From: CAZGAH01 sp964523295
GTDB lineage: Bacteria > Desulfobacterota > Desulfovibrionia > Desulfovibrionales > Desulfovibrionaceae
Assembly (NCBI GenBank): GCA_964523295.1
Contig: CAZGAH010000072.1
Location: 1 to 21,326 of the forward strand
DNA: 21,326 nt
Direction: 5' to 3'
The notes under the pieces are model-generated. The model made no database searches and was not told where the DNA came from. It saw only the letters and a list, made by a program, of their open reading frames with translations. The position numbers and the translations under genes are program-made. Of this stretch, positions 1 through 8,227 are shown piece by piece. The first letter of the stretch is position 1. Each line of letters starts with the position of its first letter.

Positions 1-101
1 AGCTGATTGTTGATTGCGATTTTTAGTCATAGTTTTGCAGATGAAATGTCCCTGGACGGAAACCGTGCCTGGCGCCTGGCGACACGGCCTTGCGCAACAG
101 A

Positions 102-117
102 TGGCACGCGATATGCA
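102..117 (+). promoter_or_regulatory. Sigma-54 (RpoN) promoter of upstream sRNA copy
   Basis: The sequence TGGCACG-CGAT-ATGCA matches the sigma-54 consensus TGGCACG-N4-TTGCA at all but one position. The invariant GG (103-104) and GC (115-116) are separated by exactly 10 bases. The block conserved with the second copy begins at 128, 12 bases after the C of the GC, where RpoN transcription would start. Such promoters need an enhancer-binding ATPase; its site would lie upstream and possibly outside the window. A 7-bp tandem repeat (CCTGGCG twice, 68-81) inside a CCGTG/CACGG dyad (63-87) lies just upstream. Confidence 0.75.
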
Positions 118-127
118 AAAATTATGG

Positions 128-268
128 CAACCTGGGACATGCGTCACGGTCACCGAGCCAGAAGCAACCCATACGGCACACATCGTTGTAGCCAGGCTGT
201 CTGAGCGAGAGTCCGAACGGTGCCCTGGGACATCGTTCGCAGGAGGGGCCCCGGCCCCTCCGCGATGA
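128..268 (+). ncRNA. Putative sigma-54-dependent small RNA, copy 1
   Basis: This is a noncoding element of about 140 bases with a diverged paralogue at 711-853. The first 44 bases (128-171) match copy 2 at 42 of 44 positions. A second block (202-222) matches at 20 of 21 positions, and the stretch between them is variable. It ends in a strong hairpin (237-265: an 8-bp GGAGGGGC/GCCCCTCC stem extended by TCGC/GCGA around a bulged A). The stem sequence differs from that of copy 2 but pairing is kept, which argues for selection on RNA structure. Unlike copy 2, no T-run follows the hairpin, so termination is less certain. CACCG (151-155) can pair with CGGTG (218-222), and AGCC with GGCT just inside. 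No known RNA family was recognised, and function and targets are unknown. No credible reading frame with a ribosome site is present. Confidence 0.6.
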
Positions 269-684
269 TTATCGGACGGATGTCCACCACGCCTTGCTCT
301 CGGCCAGAGTGACAAGGCGGTGCGACATAGTCCGTGCTGTCGCTTCGGAGGCGCCAGGATGGAAAGGACTGCCCTTTCGAGCTTTCACCATGACACACGA
401 TGTAACGACGAAATATCGTTAATACATCCTTCTTCTGCCCTGTCGTTCAATCCGAAAGTATCCGAATCGCACGTCTGCCAAAGTGGCAACGCGCTGTCAG
501 TGCCCGTAGCGTCGGCGATGACCAGAACGACAGGACCACTATCTCGAAATATCAACACGGCGAGAAACAGAGTGACGAAATAGCGTAAACAAACAGCCTT
601 TCTTTTTCCCGATCGCACGATCCGGGAGCCGCCAGGACCTCCGAGCAGGCCTTACGCGCGCGTGGCAGCAGGCTGCATGCCACT
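269..684. other. Intergenic region between the two sRNA copies; candidate activator sites
   Basis: I see no protein gene here. A repeated motif stands out: GACGAAATATCGTTAA at 407-422 and GACGAAATAGCGTAAA at 574-589 (14 of 16 identical), plus a weaker CGAAATATCAA at 544-554. The first sits in a partly symmetrical sequence (400-426, ACGA/TCGT arms). Relative to the predicted start at 711 these lie near -300, -165 and -130, and the last two are within the usual range of enhancer sites for sigma-54 promoters. A 22-bp dyad (GTGGCA/TGCCAC, 662-683) directly abuts the second promoter. Reading these as activator sites is inference. Confidence 0.4.
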
Positions 685-700
685 TGGCATGGCAAATGCA
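685..700 (+). promoter_or_regulatory. Sigma-54 (RpoN) promoter of downstream sRNA copy
   Basis: The sequence TGGCATG-GCAA-ATGCA keeps the invariant GG (686-687) and GC (698-699) with exactly 10 bases between them. It differs from consensus at two less critical positions. The conserved transcribed block starts at 711, 12 bases after the GC, the same geometry as in copy 1. Two independent promoters with the same offset to a shared downstream block are unlikely by chance. Confidence 0.72.
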
Positions 701-710
701 ATAGTCTTGT

Positions 711-853
711 CAACCTGGGACATGCGTCACGGCCATCGAGCCAGAAGCAACCCAAAAGGCACTTACCTGCCATACGGCTTTTGAGCGCGAGTCCGAACGG
801 TGTTTTGGGACGCTTTTCACGAAGGAGCCCTGCGCTCCTTCGTGCTTTTTTTT
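711..853 (+). ncRNA. Putative sigma-54-dependent small RNA, copy 2
   Basis: This is a predicted transcript of about 143 bases, the paralogue of the element at 128-268. Conserved blocks are 711-754 and 782-802; TGGGAC recurs near both ends. CATCG (734-738) can pair with CGGTG (798-802) through a G-U pair where copy 1 has CACCG, a consistent substitution. The 3' end is a textbook intrinsic terminator (818-853). The layout of tandem paralogues, each with an RpoN promoter and terminator, recalls Qrr or GlmY/GlmZ-type regulatory RNAs in other proteobacteria, but no sequence relationship to them is seen. It converges on htpG, and the two are separated by terminators. Confidence 0.65.
818..853 (+). 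terminator. Rho-independent terminator of sRNA copy 2
   Basis: An 11-bp perfect stem (CACGAAGGAGC 818-828 with GCTCCTTCGTG 834-844) with a 5-base loop is followed by C and eight T (846-853). It is oriented to stop plus-strand transcription. Confidence 0.92.
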
Positions 854-910
854 CAGAGCGACAGGCGACTGTCTGGCGACCCGGGCGTTCAGGCTGGGCG
901 GGCCGGGAGT

Positions 911-942
911 GCAGACCTGCCGCCGGGCGGCGGCAGGTCTGC
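911..942 (-). terminator. Hairpin downstream of htpG, probable terminator
   Basis: A perfect 14-bp inverted repeat (911-924 with 929-942, loop GGGC) starts 9 bases beyond the htpG stop codon on the minus strand. No T-run follows on that strand, so it may act as a weak terminator or an mRNA 3'-end stabiliser. It also separates htpG from the convergent sRNA. Confidence 0.6.
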
Positions 943-950
943 GCGTGCGT

Positions 951-2891
951 TCAACATTTCTTGAGTTCAGCGTACCAGCCGCTGGACGAGAGCAGCATGG
1001 CATTGATGCGTTCCACCAGCTTGTGCGGATCGGAGAGATAGCCTTCGAGCAACAACGCCGCATCATAGAGCTGCTCGACGGCATTCTGGACAAAGAGGTC
1101 GTCGCTGTCGGCCTTGAAGACGCGCAGCAGATTTCTGACCAGCGGGTGATCGCGATTGATTTCCAGCACCTTGGCCGGGATGGAGGTGTCCTTGCTGACC
1201 ACCTGGAGTATTTTCTGCATCGACGAGGTCAACCCGCCTTCGGGACTGACCAGACAGCAGGGGCTGTCCAGCAAACGGCCCGAGACACGGACCTCGGTGA
1301 CGCGGCTTCCCAGCACGGTCTGCATCTTCTGCATCAGCCGGACAAAGGCGTCCTCTTCCTCCTGATTCAGGGGGACCGTTTCCTCACGCTTCGCTCCGGT
1401 GTCCGGCAGCTCGTTGAGCTTGTCCAGGGCCGCTTGTTCGGCGGAGGTGAAGGTGAAGTCCTTGTACTCGCGCAGGGCGTCCATGGCCAGTTCTTCAATG
1501 GGCTCATAGAGATAGAGCGTCTCGACGCCCTTCTGGCGAAAGATTTCCAGATGCGGATTGAGCTTGAGCGCTTCGCGGCTGGGACCGCTGATGTAGTAGA
1601 TGGTCTTCTGGTCGGGCTTGCAACGCGCGATGTAATCGTCGAGCGAGGTCAATCCCGTGGCGTCGTCGTGAAACGAGGAATTGAAACGCAGCAAGGGGCC
1701 TATCTTGTCGCGGTTGACGAAGTCGCCATAGCCCAGTTTGAAGGTACGCCCGTGCGTGCGCCAGAATTCGAGATACTGGTCAGGCTTTTCCTTGGCCAGA
1801 CGATCCAGGTGCGTGAGCGCCTGCTTGGTGACGGTCTGGGCGATTTTCCGGATGAGCAGATTCTCCTGCAAGGTCTCGCGCGACAGGTTCAACGGAAGGT
1901 CCTCGCTGTCGACCACGCCTTTGAGAAAGCTCAGGTATTCGGGCAGCAGGTCCTTGTTCTGGCGCTGAATGAGCACGCGCTTGACGAAGAGATCCAGGCC
2001 GTACTCGGTGCGCCCGAGTCCAAAGAAATCATTGTTGTGCTTGGGAATGAACAATAGCGCCGTAAACTGCACGGGCGCGTCGACGGCGATATGGAGCGTT
2101 TCCAGCGGCCCGTCGCTGTCCAGGCTGAGGAACTTGTAGAATTCCTCGTACTGGGCGCTCGTCACGGAGAATTTCGGCTCGCGCCACAGGGCCGGGATGG
2201 TATTGACCTTTTCCCCGTCGAACAGAATGGGGAATGAAATGAAGTTGGAATGCCGCTTGATGATGGATTCCAATCGGGACTTGTCCAGAAACTCGGCAGC
2301 GTCTTCCTTAAGCTGAATTTCGATACGCGCGCCGCGAGTAACCTCGCCGTCTTCCGCCGTGGCCGGCTGAATCTCATAGCCGCCCAGCCCGTCCGAGGTC
2401 CAGACCCAGGCCGGTTCGCCCGTGCGGGAGGAACGGGTCAGGATGCGCACGCGGTCGGCAACCATGAACACGGAATAGAAGCCCACGCCAAAGCGACCGA
2501 TGATGCCGTCGGCGCCGGCCTTTGCGGCCTCGCCTTTGGCTTTGGCCTCTTCCGCCAGCTGATTCATGAACGCCTCGGAGCCGGACCTGGCGATGGTGCC
2601 GATATGCTCGACGAGTTCTTCCCGCGTCATGCCCACGCCCGTGTCGCTGAGCACCAGGCGCTTGTTATCCTTGTCCACGTGCAGCGTAATCTGCAACGGC
2701 AGATCGGCATCCGCCGATACGGCGCCGCGGCTGATTTCGAAACGCAGCTTATCCAGCGCGTCCGAGGCGTTGGAGATCAGTTCGCGCAGAAAGATTTCAC
2801 GGTTGGTATAAATGGAGTGGGTAATGATGTTGAGCAGTTTCTGAACTTCGGCTTTGAAGACGAACTGCTCGGAACTGGACGTAGCGGTCAT
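951..2891 (-). CDS. htpG: Molecular chaperone HtpG (bacterial Hsp90)
   Basis: This encodes a 646-residue ATP-dependent cytosolic chaperone of the Hsp90 family, slightly longer than the E. coli protein (about 624). The N-terminal GHKL ATPase domain is clear: FLRELISNASDALDKL (about 35-50, with the catalytic Glu37 and Mg-binding Asn41), SDTGVGM (about 82-88), GTIARSG, and the lid/glycine loop FGVGFYSVFMV. The middle domain includes LNLSRETLQ, whose Arg is the expected gamma-phosphate contact, followed by a C-terminal dimerisation domain. The chosen ATG (2889-2891) follows GAGAGGAG on the minus strand and begins the conserved N-terminal region directly. No CIRCE element or convincing sigma-32 promoter is visible in the 148-base gap to the zinc-ribbon gene upstream, so it may be read from that gene's promoter or from an unrecognised one. 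Confidence 0.98.
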   Translation of the reverse strand: MTATSSSEQFVFKAEVQKLLNIITHSIYTNREIFLRELISNASDALDKLRFEISRGAVSADADLPLQITLHVDKDNKRLVLSDTGVGMTREELVEHIGTIARSGSEAFMNQLAEEAKAKGEAAKAGADGIIGRFGVGFYSVFMVADRVRILTRSSRTGEPAWVWTSDGLGGYEIQPATAEDGEVTRGARIEIQLKEDAAEFLDKSRLESIIKRHSNFISFPILFDGEKVNTIPALWREPKFSVTSAQYEEFYKFLSLDSDGPLETLHIAVDAPVQFTALLFIPKHNNDFFGLGRTEYGLDLFVKRVLIQRQNKDLLPEYLSFLKGVVDSEDLPLNLSRETLQENLLIRKIAQTVTKQALTHLDRLAKEKPDQYLEFWRTHGRTFKLGYGDFVNRDKIGPLLRFNSSFHDDATGLTSLDDYIARCKPDQKTIYYISGPSREALKLNPHLEIFRQKGVETLYLYEPIEELAMDALREYKDFTFTSAEQAALDKLNELPDTGAKREETVPLNQEEEDAFVRLMQKMQTVLGSRVTEVRVSGRLLDSPCCLVSPEGGLTSSMQKILQVVSKDTSIPAKVLEINRDHPLVRNLLRVFKADSDDLFVQNAVEQLYDAALLLEGYLSDPHKLVERINAMLLSSSGWYAELKKC

Positions 2892-3009
2892 CGTGGAAGG
2901 TCTCCTCTCAGCGTGAAAAGGTGAAAAGGACAGAGCGCGCCAACAGCCGGACAGCGGAGGTTCATCTTTTCCGTCCGCCGCCGGTCACGTACGCGGATGC
3001 TTTCCCAGA

Positions 3010-3026
3010 CGCCCCGGACCGGGGCG
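3010..3026 (-). terminator. GC-rich hairpin after the FmdB-type gene
   Basis: CGCCCC (3010-3015) and GGGGCG (3021-3026) pair around a 5-base loop, 14 bases beyond the zinc-ribbon stop codon on the minus strand. No T-run follows, so it may attenuate rather than end transcription towards htpG. Confidence 0.35.
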
Positions 3027-3039
3027 CAACTCAGGATGC

Positions 3040-3243
3040 TCAGGAAAAGCCGCGTCCCGGGCTGCATCCTCCGCCGAGCGGCGTGAGGGAACTCTTTCCC
3101 GGACGCGGCGCATTGACCAGCGGCAGAGCCCGGTCCGTTGGGGTGTGCCCGCATTTCGGGCAGGCCGGGGCATCTTGCTGCGACGAGCGCAGTTCTTCGA
3201 AGCTGTGTCCGCAGACGGGACAACGAAAATCATAGAGTGGCAT
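3040..3243 (-). CDS. FmdB-family zinc-ribbon protein
   Basis: This is a small protein of 67 residues with the family's typical start (MPLYDFRCPVCGH) and two CxxC pairs (Cys8/Cys11 and Cys28/Cys31) that should bind one zinc ion. The C-terminal half is Gly/Ser/Pro-rich and probably disordered, as usual in this family. FmdB-like proteins are named after a putative regulator of formamidase genes in Methylophilus, but the function of most members is unknown. The start is well fixed: AGGAGG sits 3-8 bases upstream of the ATG on the minus strand. It lies upstream of htpG in the same direction. Confidence 0.9.
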   Translation of the reverse strand: MPLYDFRCPVCGHSFEELRSSQQDAPACPKCGHTPTDRALPLVNAPRPGKSSLTPLGGGCSPGRGFS

Positions 3244-3284
3244 ATCGCCTCCTGAATGTATGCAGTAAGCCCGAGGGCTCGATA

Positions 3285-3313
3285 CGAAATAAGACCAGCC
3301 AGCCGGATGTCAA
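3285..3313 (-). promoter_or_regulatory. Candidate sigma-70 promoter for the FmdB-type gene (and perhaps htpG)
   Basis: On the minus strand a perfect -35 hexamer TTGACA (3308-3313) is followed after 15-17 bases by T/A-rich candidate -10 sequences (TTATTT/TATTTC). The -10 match is weak, so the exact position is uncertain. It lies in the 106-base gap between the lipoprotein gene and the FmdB-type gene. Confidence 0.4.
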
Positions 3314-3349
3314 GACACAACAGGCGCAGCCGATGCCGCGCGAACGCAA

Positions 3350-3817
3350 TCAGCGAGGAACCGCATACCGTCCGTCACGGATTTCCTCCGCGCCGCGACT
3401 TTTCGACATGCGCGTAAACACCGGACGGTCGGGCAACCCCAGCCCACTCAGGCTCAGGTCGCAGCGCAGGTAATAAACCTCTCCCGGCTGGCAATCGAGG
3501 ACAATGTCGCCCCGGAAATCGACTTCGGCCCAGAACAGGTGCTTGCCCGGCGCAGCCTGATAGAAAAAAAATGTTTCGCTCGACAGAATCCCGATGCGCT
3601 CGAAGCCATCATGCACCCAAAAGCTGGTCAAGGGATACAGCGAGGCGGTCCGGTAGAAGCAGACCAGCGCCTTGTCCGGGGCGGGCGAGGCCGACGGAGC
3701 CGGACTGATCACCTGCATGTCCCACGGGTACGGCCCCCTGAGGCAGGCCGTACACGTCAACGCGAGCAACACGAGAACAGGCCAGGATCGACGCGTACGC
3801 GGTGTGGCCAAGGGCAT
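3350..3817 (-). CDS. DUF2846-type putative lipoprotein
   Basis: This encodes a 155-residue exported protein. The N-terminus has basic residues (about 5-10), a hydrophobic stretch WPVLVLLAL, then two cysteines (Cys22, Cys25). Cys25 in CTAC is the likelier lipidation site, though the -3 residue is unusual for a lipobox. The remainder fits the DUF2846 pattern: a short strand LVCFYR, aromatic segments, a PGKHLFWAEVDF motif and GEVYYLRCDL near residues 120-130. The family has no established function. The start at 3815-3817 is supported by GGAGG 6 bases upstream; a longer in-frame extension lacks both a ribosome site and a signal sequence. It follows the membrane-protein gene by 65 bases, so the two are probably co-transcribed. 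Confidence 0.78.
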   Translation of the reverse strand: MPLATPRTRRSWPVLVLLALTCTACLRGPYPWDMQVISPAPSASPAPDKALVCFYRTASLYPLTSFWVHDGFERIGILSSETFFFYQAAPGKHLFWAEVDFRGDIVLDCQPGEVYYLRCDLSLSGLGLPDRPVFTRMSKSRGAEEIRDGRYAVPR

Positions 3818-3882
3818 AATCGCCTCCGCTTCCAGGCCGGGCAGCCGGCTGTGCAGCCCCGGGGCGCGCGGTCGCGCTGATT

Positions 3883-4863
3883 TCAGAGAAAAATGATCCG
3901 GTCGAGCAACACGCCGCCGGCAACCAGCGAAAGCATCAGGAATAGCGCTCCCAGAATCATGGCCGGCTTCTCCCGGAGCGGAGTCTGGCTGCGAAACACC
4001 TGAACGCAGGAATAGGAGGCCAGAAGCTGGAGAATAATCGCCGCGGCGAGATGAAAGTAGTTGGGATTCCCCAGACTGAGAAAGCCCAGGCGCGGCGCGC
4101 GGACCGCCGCGAGCCAGCCATACGCAACGGCCACGGCCAGGCCGGCGTAGCAACCCCAGCGCGCGCTCAGACCGGCGGCAAAGGCATAGTAATCGCGACC
4201 AAAATCTTCGGCATTACGCCGGAGGAGAAGATACAGCAGGCCGAGCGTCGCCGCGGTGGCGAGCATCAGGGCCGATCCCAGAACGAGCAGCGGCCAGAAG
4301 ATCGACGGAAGCGCTAGCCCGAGCGCCGTATCCAGAAACAGCGAGACGGACATCTCGACGGGCTCGATCCCGGCCTTGGTCAGCAAAAATCGCTTGAAAA
4401 GCAGGAACCCCGCCAGGGCCAGCAACGCCAACAGCGCCGCCGTCAGACCGAGCATGCTGTGAGGCGTTTTGCGCCCCTTGAGACCAGGCCAGATTTTCCG
4501 GTACGCGGCCAGCAGAATGACACTCAGCAGCGGCAACGCTGCGACGATCAACGTCGGCAGGTTCGTCCGCTGTTGCAGCACAACAGGAAAGGGAAGTTCG
4601 AGCGGGAGCACGGATTCCAGCGTACGCAGTAACAACACCCCGGCCAGGAGCCCCAGCAACAGGGAAAACGCGCCGAGCACGACGCCCATGCTCGCGATCT
4701 GCATGGCGAATTTATCGAAAAAAACCTTTCTGGTCGCAACGGCGCGCCGTTCGCAGAGCACAGCCAGCCAGGGAGAACCGGCTGCCGCCAGAGCCATGAG
4801 CGTAATCGCGGCAAAGAGCAGCATCTGCGCGTAATACAGTAACAATCCGGTCGTTTCGGTCAT
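3883..4863 (-). CDS. Uncharacterised polytopic membrane protein
   Basis: This encodes a 326-residue inner-membrane protein with about eight predicted transmembrane segments (roughly residues 8-36, 55-80, 101-120, 137-156, 176-191, 192-214, 232-253, 270-290 and 300-320, with some ambiguity in the middle). A charged loop (about 38-52, CERR...RKVFFDKFAMQ) leads into the second helix. The overall look is faintly reminiscent of quinol-oxidase or other respiratory membrane subunits, but I see no conserved heme ligands that would justify a name. The start (4861-4863) has GAGGAG upstream; an earlier in-frame ATG has no ribosome site. It lies 127 bases downstream of rimM, where trmD would be expected, and upstream of the DUF2846 lipoprotein. 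Confidence 0.75.
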   Translation of the reverse strand: MTETTGLLLYYAQMLLFAAITLMALAAAGSPWLAVLCERRAVATRKVFFDKFAMQIASMGVVLGAFSLLLGLLAGVLLLRTLESVLPLELPFPVVLQQRTNLPTLIVAALPLLSVILLAAYRKIWPGLKGRKTPHSMLGLTAALLALLALAGFLLFKRFLLTKAGIEPVEMSVSLFLDTALGLALPSIFWPLLVLGSALMLATAATLGLLYLLLRRNAEDFGRDYYAFAAGLSARWGCYAGLAVAVAYGWLAAVRAPRLGFLSLGNPNYFHLAAAIILQLLASYSCVQVFRSQTPLREKPAMILGALFLMLSLVAGGVLLDRIIFL

Positions 4864-4989
4864 CGTGTCTCTCCTCGATGCGTAGCCATCTGTCACACTG
4901 CGCCGAACGTGAGTGTATTGCCGTATTTTTTGGGTTGCTGCAACCGGGAGGCAGGAAACAGGCAGCGCTCCCCGGCTCCAGGGCACGCG

Positions 4990-5532
4990 TCAGCGATAGA
5001 TGTCCAGCAACCCCGGCGGCGGGGCAACGACGGCGCGTTCGGAGGCGCGCTCGAGGCGGAGCACGGTCTGCGGTGTTGCCGGAAACAGGATTTCTCGCCC
5101 GTCTGGATCGTTGATGACCCAAATTTCCTGCTCAGGCGTCGGAAAAAGAAAAGCCTGGATGGTCCCGATCATTTCCCCGCTCTCCAGCACCACCTGCCAG
5201 CCCACGAGTTCGTGCAGGTAGGCCTGATCGTCGTCCAGAGGCGGGAGGGATTCCTTAGGCGCAAACACGCCCCAGCCACGCAAGGCCTCTGCCTGGTTAC
5301 GGTCGGTGACGCCCGCCAGAAACAGCAGCAGCCGGTGCTTGTGAACCCGCCAGGAGCGCAGGGCAAACGGACGCGCGGCGTCATCTGCCGCAACACCGGG
5401 CGGGGCCAGAAACAGGTCCGGACAGGCGTCAAGCAGAAAAGGGGAATCCGCATAGTAGTCTACGCAGAGTTCCCCTTTGATTCCGTGGGGTTTGACAACG
5501 TCACCGATGCGCAGCAGCCGGGAATTCATCAT
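4990..5532 (-). CDS. rimM: Ribosome maturation factor RimM
   Basis: This encodes a 180-residue protein that binds ribosomal protein uS19 and helps mature the 3' head domain of 16S rRNA in the 30S subunit. The N-terminal RimM domain opens with LRIGDVVKPHGIKGELCVDYY (split here: RIGDVVKPHG, then IKGEL), and the C-terminal PRC-barrel domain is seen as LHELVGWQVV followed by GTIQAF and EIWVIND. Two consecutive ATG codons (5530-5532 and 5527-5529) are possible starts and no strong ribosome site is present, which fits translation coupled to khpA 16 bases upstream. It is the last recognisable gene of the ffh-rpsP-khpA-rimM series. Confidence 0.95.
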   Translation of the reverse strand: MMNSRLLRIGDVVKPHGIKGELCVDYYADSPFLLDACPDLFLAPPGVAADDAARPFALRSWRVHKHRLLLFLAGVTDRNQAEALRGWGVFAPKESLPPLDDDQAYLHELVGWQVVLESGEMIGTIQAFLFPTPEQEIWVINDPDGREILFPATPQTVLRLERASERAVVAPPPGLLDIYR

Positions 5533-5548
5533 GCGCACTGCTGCCGGG

Positions 5549-5782
5549 CTACTCAAGTATCTCCAGCACAGACCGCTTTTTGGCCTTTGTGGAGGCTGCG
5601 CTGAGAATGGTGCGCATGGCCCTGGCCGTACGCCCCTGCTTGCCGATGACTTTTCCCAGGTCTTCCTTGGCGACTTTGAGTTCGAGCACTGACGTCTGCT
5701 CGCCTTCGACTTCCGAGACATGGACCGCGTCCGGATTGTCCACAAGCGAGCGGGCAATGTACTCGATCAATTCTTTCATCAT
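5549..5782 (-). CDS. khpA: KH-domain RNA-binding protein KhpA (YlqC family)
   Basis: This is a 77-residue single-KH-domain protein. The RNA-binding loop is LGKVIGKQGRTARAMRTIL (about residues 42-60) with the GxxG element at 47-50 (GKQG). In Gram-positive bacteria KhpA pairs with KhpB and affects cell elongation and division; in other phyla the role is less defined, but the gene is almost always next to rpsP, as here. The start has GGAGGTGA a few bases upstream on the minus strand. There are 74 bases to rpsP and 16 to rimM. Confidence 0.95.
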   Translation of the reverse strand: MMKELIEYIARSLVDNPDAVHVSEVEGEQTSVLELKVAKEDLGKVIGKQGRTARAMRTILSAASTKAKKRSVLEILE

Positions 5783-5856
5783 GGCTCACCTCCGATTGTT
5801 CGGTCATGGACGTGGCAACCGGCTGAAGACCGTGGCCTCGAATCAGCATTGGCGCG

Positions 5857-6102
5857 CTATGCGTCGGAGCCAACCCGTTTGAGGAGCGCATTCACCGTAT
5901 CCGTGGGTTGTGCACCGCGCTTCAGCCAGAACTCCACCTTTTCCTTATCTACCTTAATGACCGCAGGGTCAACCATGGGGTTGTAATGTCCAAGATATTC
6001 CACGGCCCGTCCGTCGCGGCGCGAGCCGCTGTTGATGGCCACGATGCGATAAAAAGGGCGCTTCTTGGAACCCATACGGGTGAGTCGAATCTTCATTGCC
6101 AT
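5857..6102 (-). CDS. rpsP: 30S ribosomal protein bS16
   Basis: This encodes an 81-residue protein of the small ribosomal subunit, the normal family length. The conserved start KIRLTRMGSKKRPFYRIV and the mid-protein LGHYNP are both visible. The start MAMKIRL at 6102 is preferred because AGGAG lies 10 bases upstream; the inner ATG (6094-6096) would be too far from it. It lies 61 bases downstream of ffh in the same operon. Confidence 0.97.
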   Translation of the reverse strand: MAMKIRLTRMGSKKRPFYRIVAINSGSRRDGRAVEYLGHYNPMVDPAVIKVDKEKVEFWLKRGAQPTDTVNALLKRVGSDA

Positions 6103-6163
6103 GCCGTTTCTACTCCTCTTTTCGTGATCTTCGTGCAGTGCAGCCGGGGCCTTGATGGTCCGG

Positions 6164-7699
<1,536 letters not shown>

Positions 7700-7731
7700 G
7701 ACGTCCTCGCGACCGATGTTAAAAACACGAA

Positions 7732-7760
7732 AGATTAAGCGTAGAGCGCCTGCAAGTCAA
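7732..7760 (-). promoter_or_regulatory. Sigma-70 promoter of the ffh operon
   Basis: On the minus strand TTGACT (7755-7760) and TAATCT (7732-7737) are separated by exactly 17 bases. Transcription would start near 7725, giving a leader of about 25 bases before the ffh ATG. Confidence 0.75.
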
Positions 7761-8227
7761 GCTTTGAAAATGGCTGATCGACCATCAGTCGCTACGCCCA
7801 AATACCATCAATATTTTCAAATAGATATGCTCAAAATACCCGCTGATGACTCTGGTGCGGACCGAACAGAAATAGTTGGTGCTGCTGATCGCCTCCATCG
7901 ACTGTAACCCATTTGCGAAGCGCCATATTTCCCCCTTGTTCTCCGGTGTCACCTGCCGCGAACCCTCGACCCACGTCCATTCCTATCAGACTTGCGCCAG
8001 AATGATGACACCAGATGAATACACGCACGGAACGGCAATACATTCCTCGGCACGCTCCACCTTCCGGCTGAGGTTGCCACAGGCAGATCTGGATGCCAGC
8101 GCTCTCGTCCAGTTAATTGACACAAACAACGACCAATCAATAGGGGGAGAGGACGAACAACAGGTTGCCAGTCGAATATAACACCTCTTTCGCACATCAC
8201 AAACTGACCACCAGCACCAATGTACAC
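7761..8227. other. Intergenic segment without a supported gene
   Basis: This is about 470 bases between the divergent ffh and mraZ promoters. It is less GC-rich than the flanking genes. Short open frames exist on both strands (for example 7876-8181 plus and 7986-8240 minus), but they overlap each other, lack ribosome sites and resemble no family I know. The right end carries TGTACACTTTTTAGGGTC (8221-8238), which could be the end of a decayed mobile element, but I found no partner repeat. Origin unknown. Confidence 0.5.

Noticed and set aside
14..268. Short plus-strand frames running through sRNA copy 1
   Set aside because: No ribosome site, and copy 2 does not keep the frame. The conservation follows RNA blocks, not codons.
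128..268. Possible c-di-GMP (GEMM) riboswitch, 6S RNA, SRP RNA or tmRNA
   Set aside because: The diagnostic core sequences of these families are absent, and the elements are followed by terminators rather than by a regulated gene.
385..618. Small minus-strand frame with a hydrophobic N-terminal stretch
   Set aside because: It starts at GTG without a ribosome site, matches no known family, and overlaps the candidate activator motifs. A membrane-like stretch alone is not enough.
909..2057. Long plus-strand open frame opposite htpG
   Set aside because: It lies antisense to unmistakable HtpG and its translation shows no family features; it is a by-product of GC-rich coding sequence. The same applies to the antisense frames at 6428-7684 (opposite ffh), 9908-11110 (opposite ftsL/ftsI), 15243-16250 (opposite mraY) and 19758-20981 (opposite murG/murC).
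7876..8181. Short frame with DTNNDQS resembling an EF-hand loop
   Set aside because: A single short match with no second EF-hand, no ribosome site and overlapping frames on the other strand; most likely chance.
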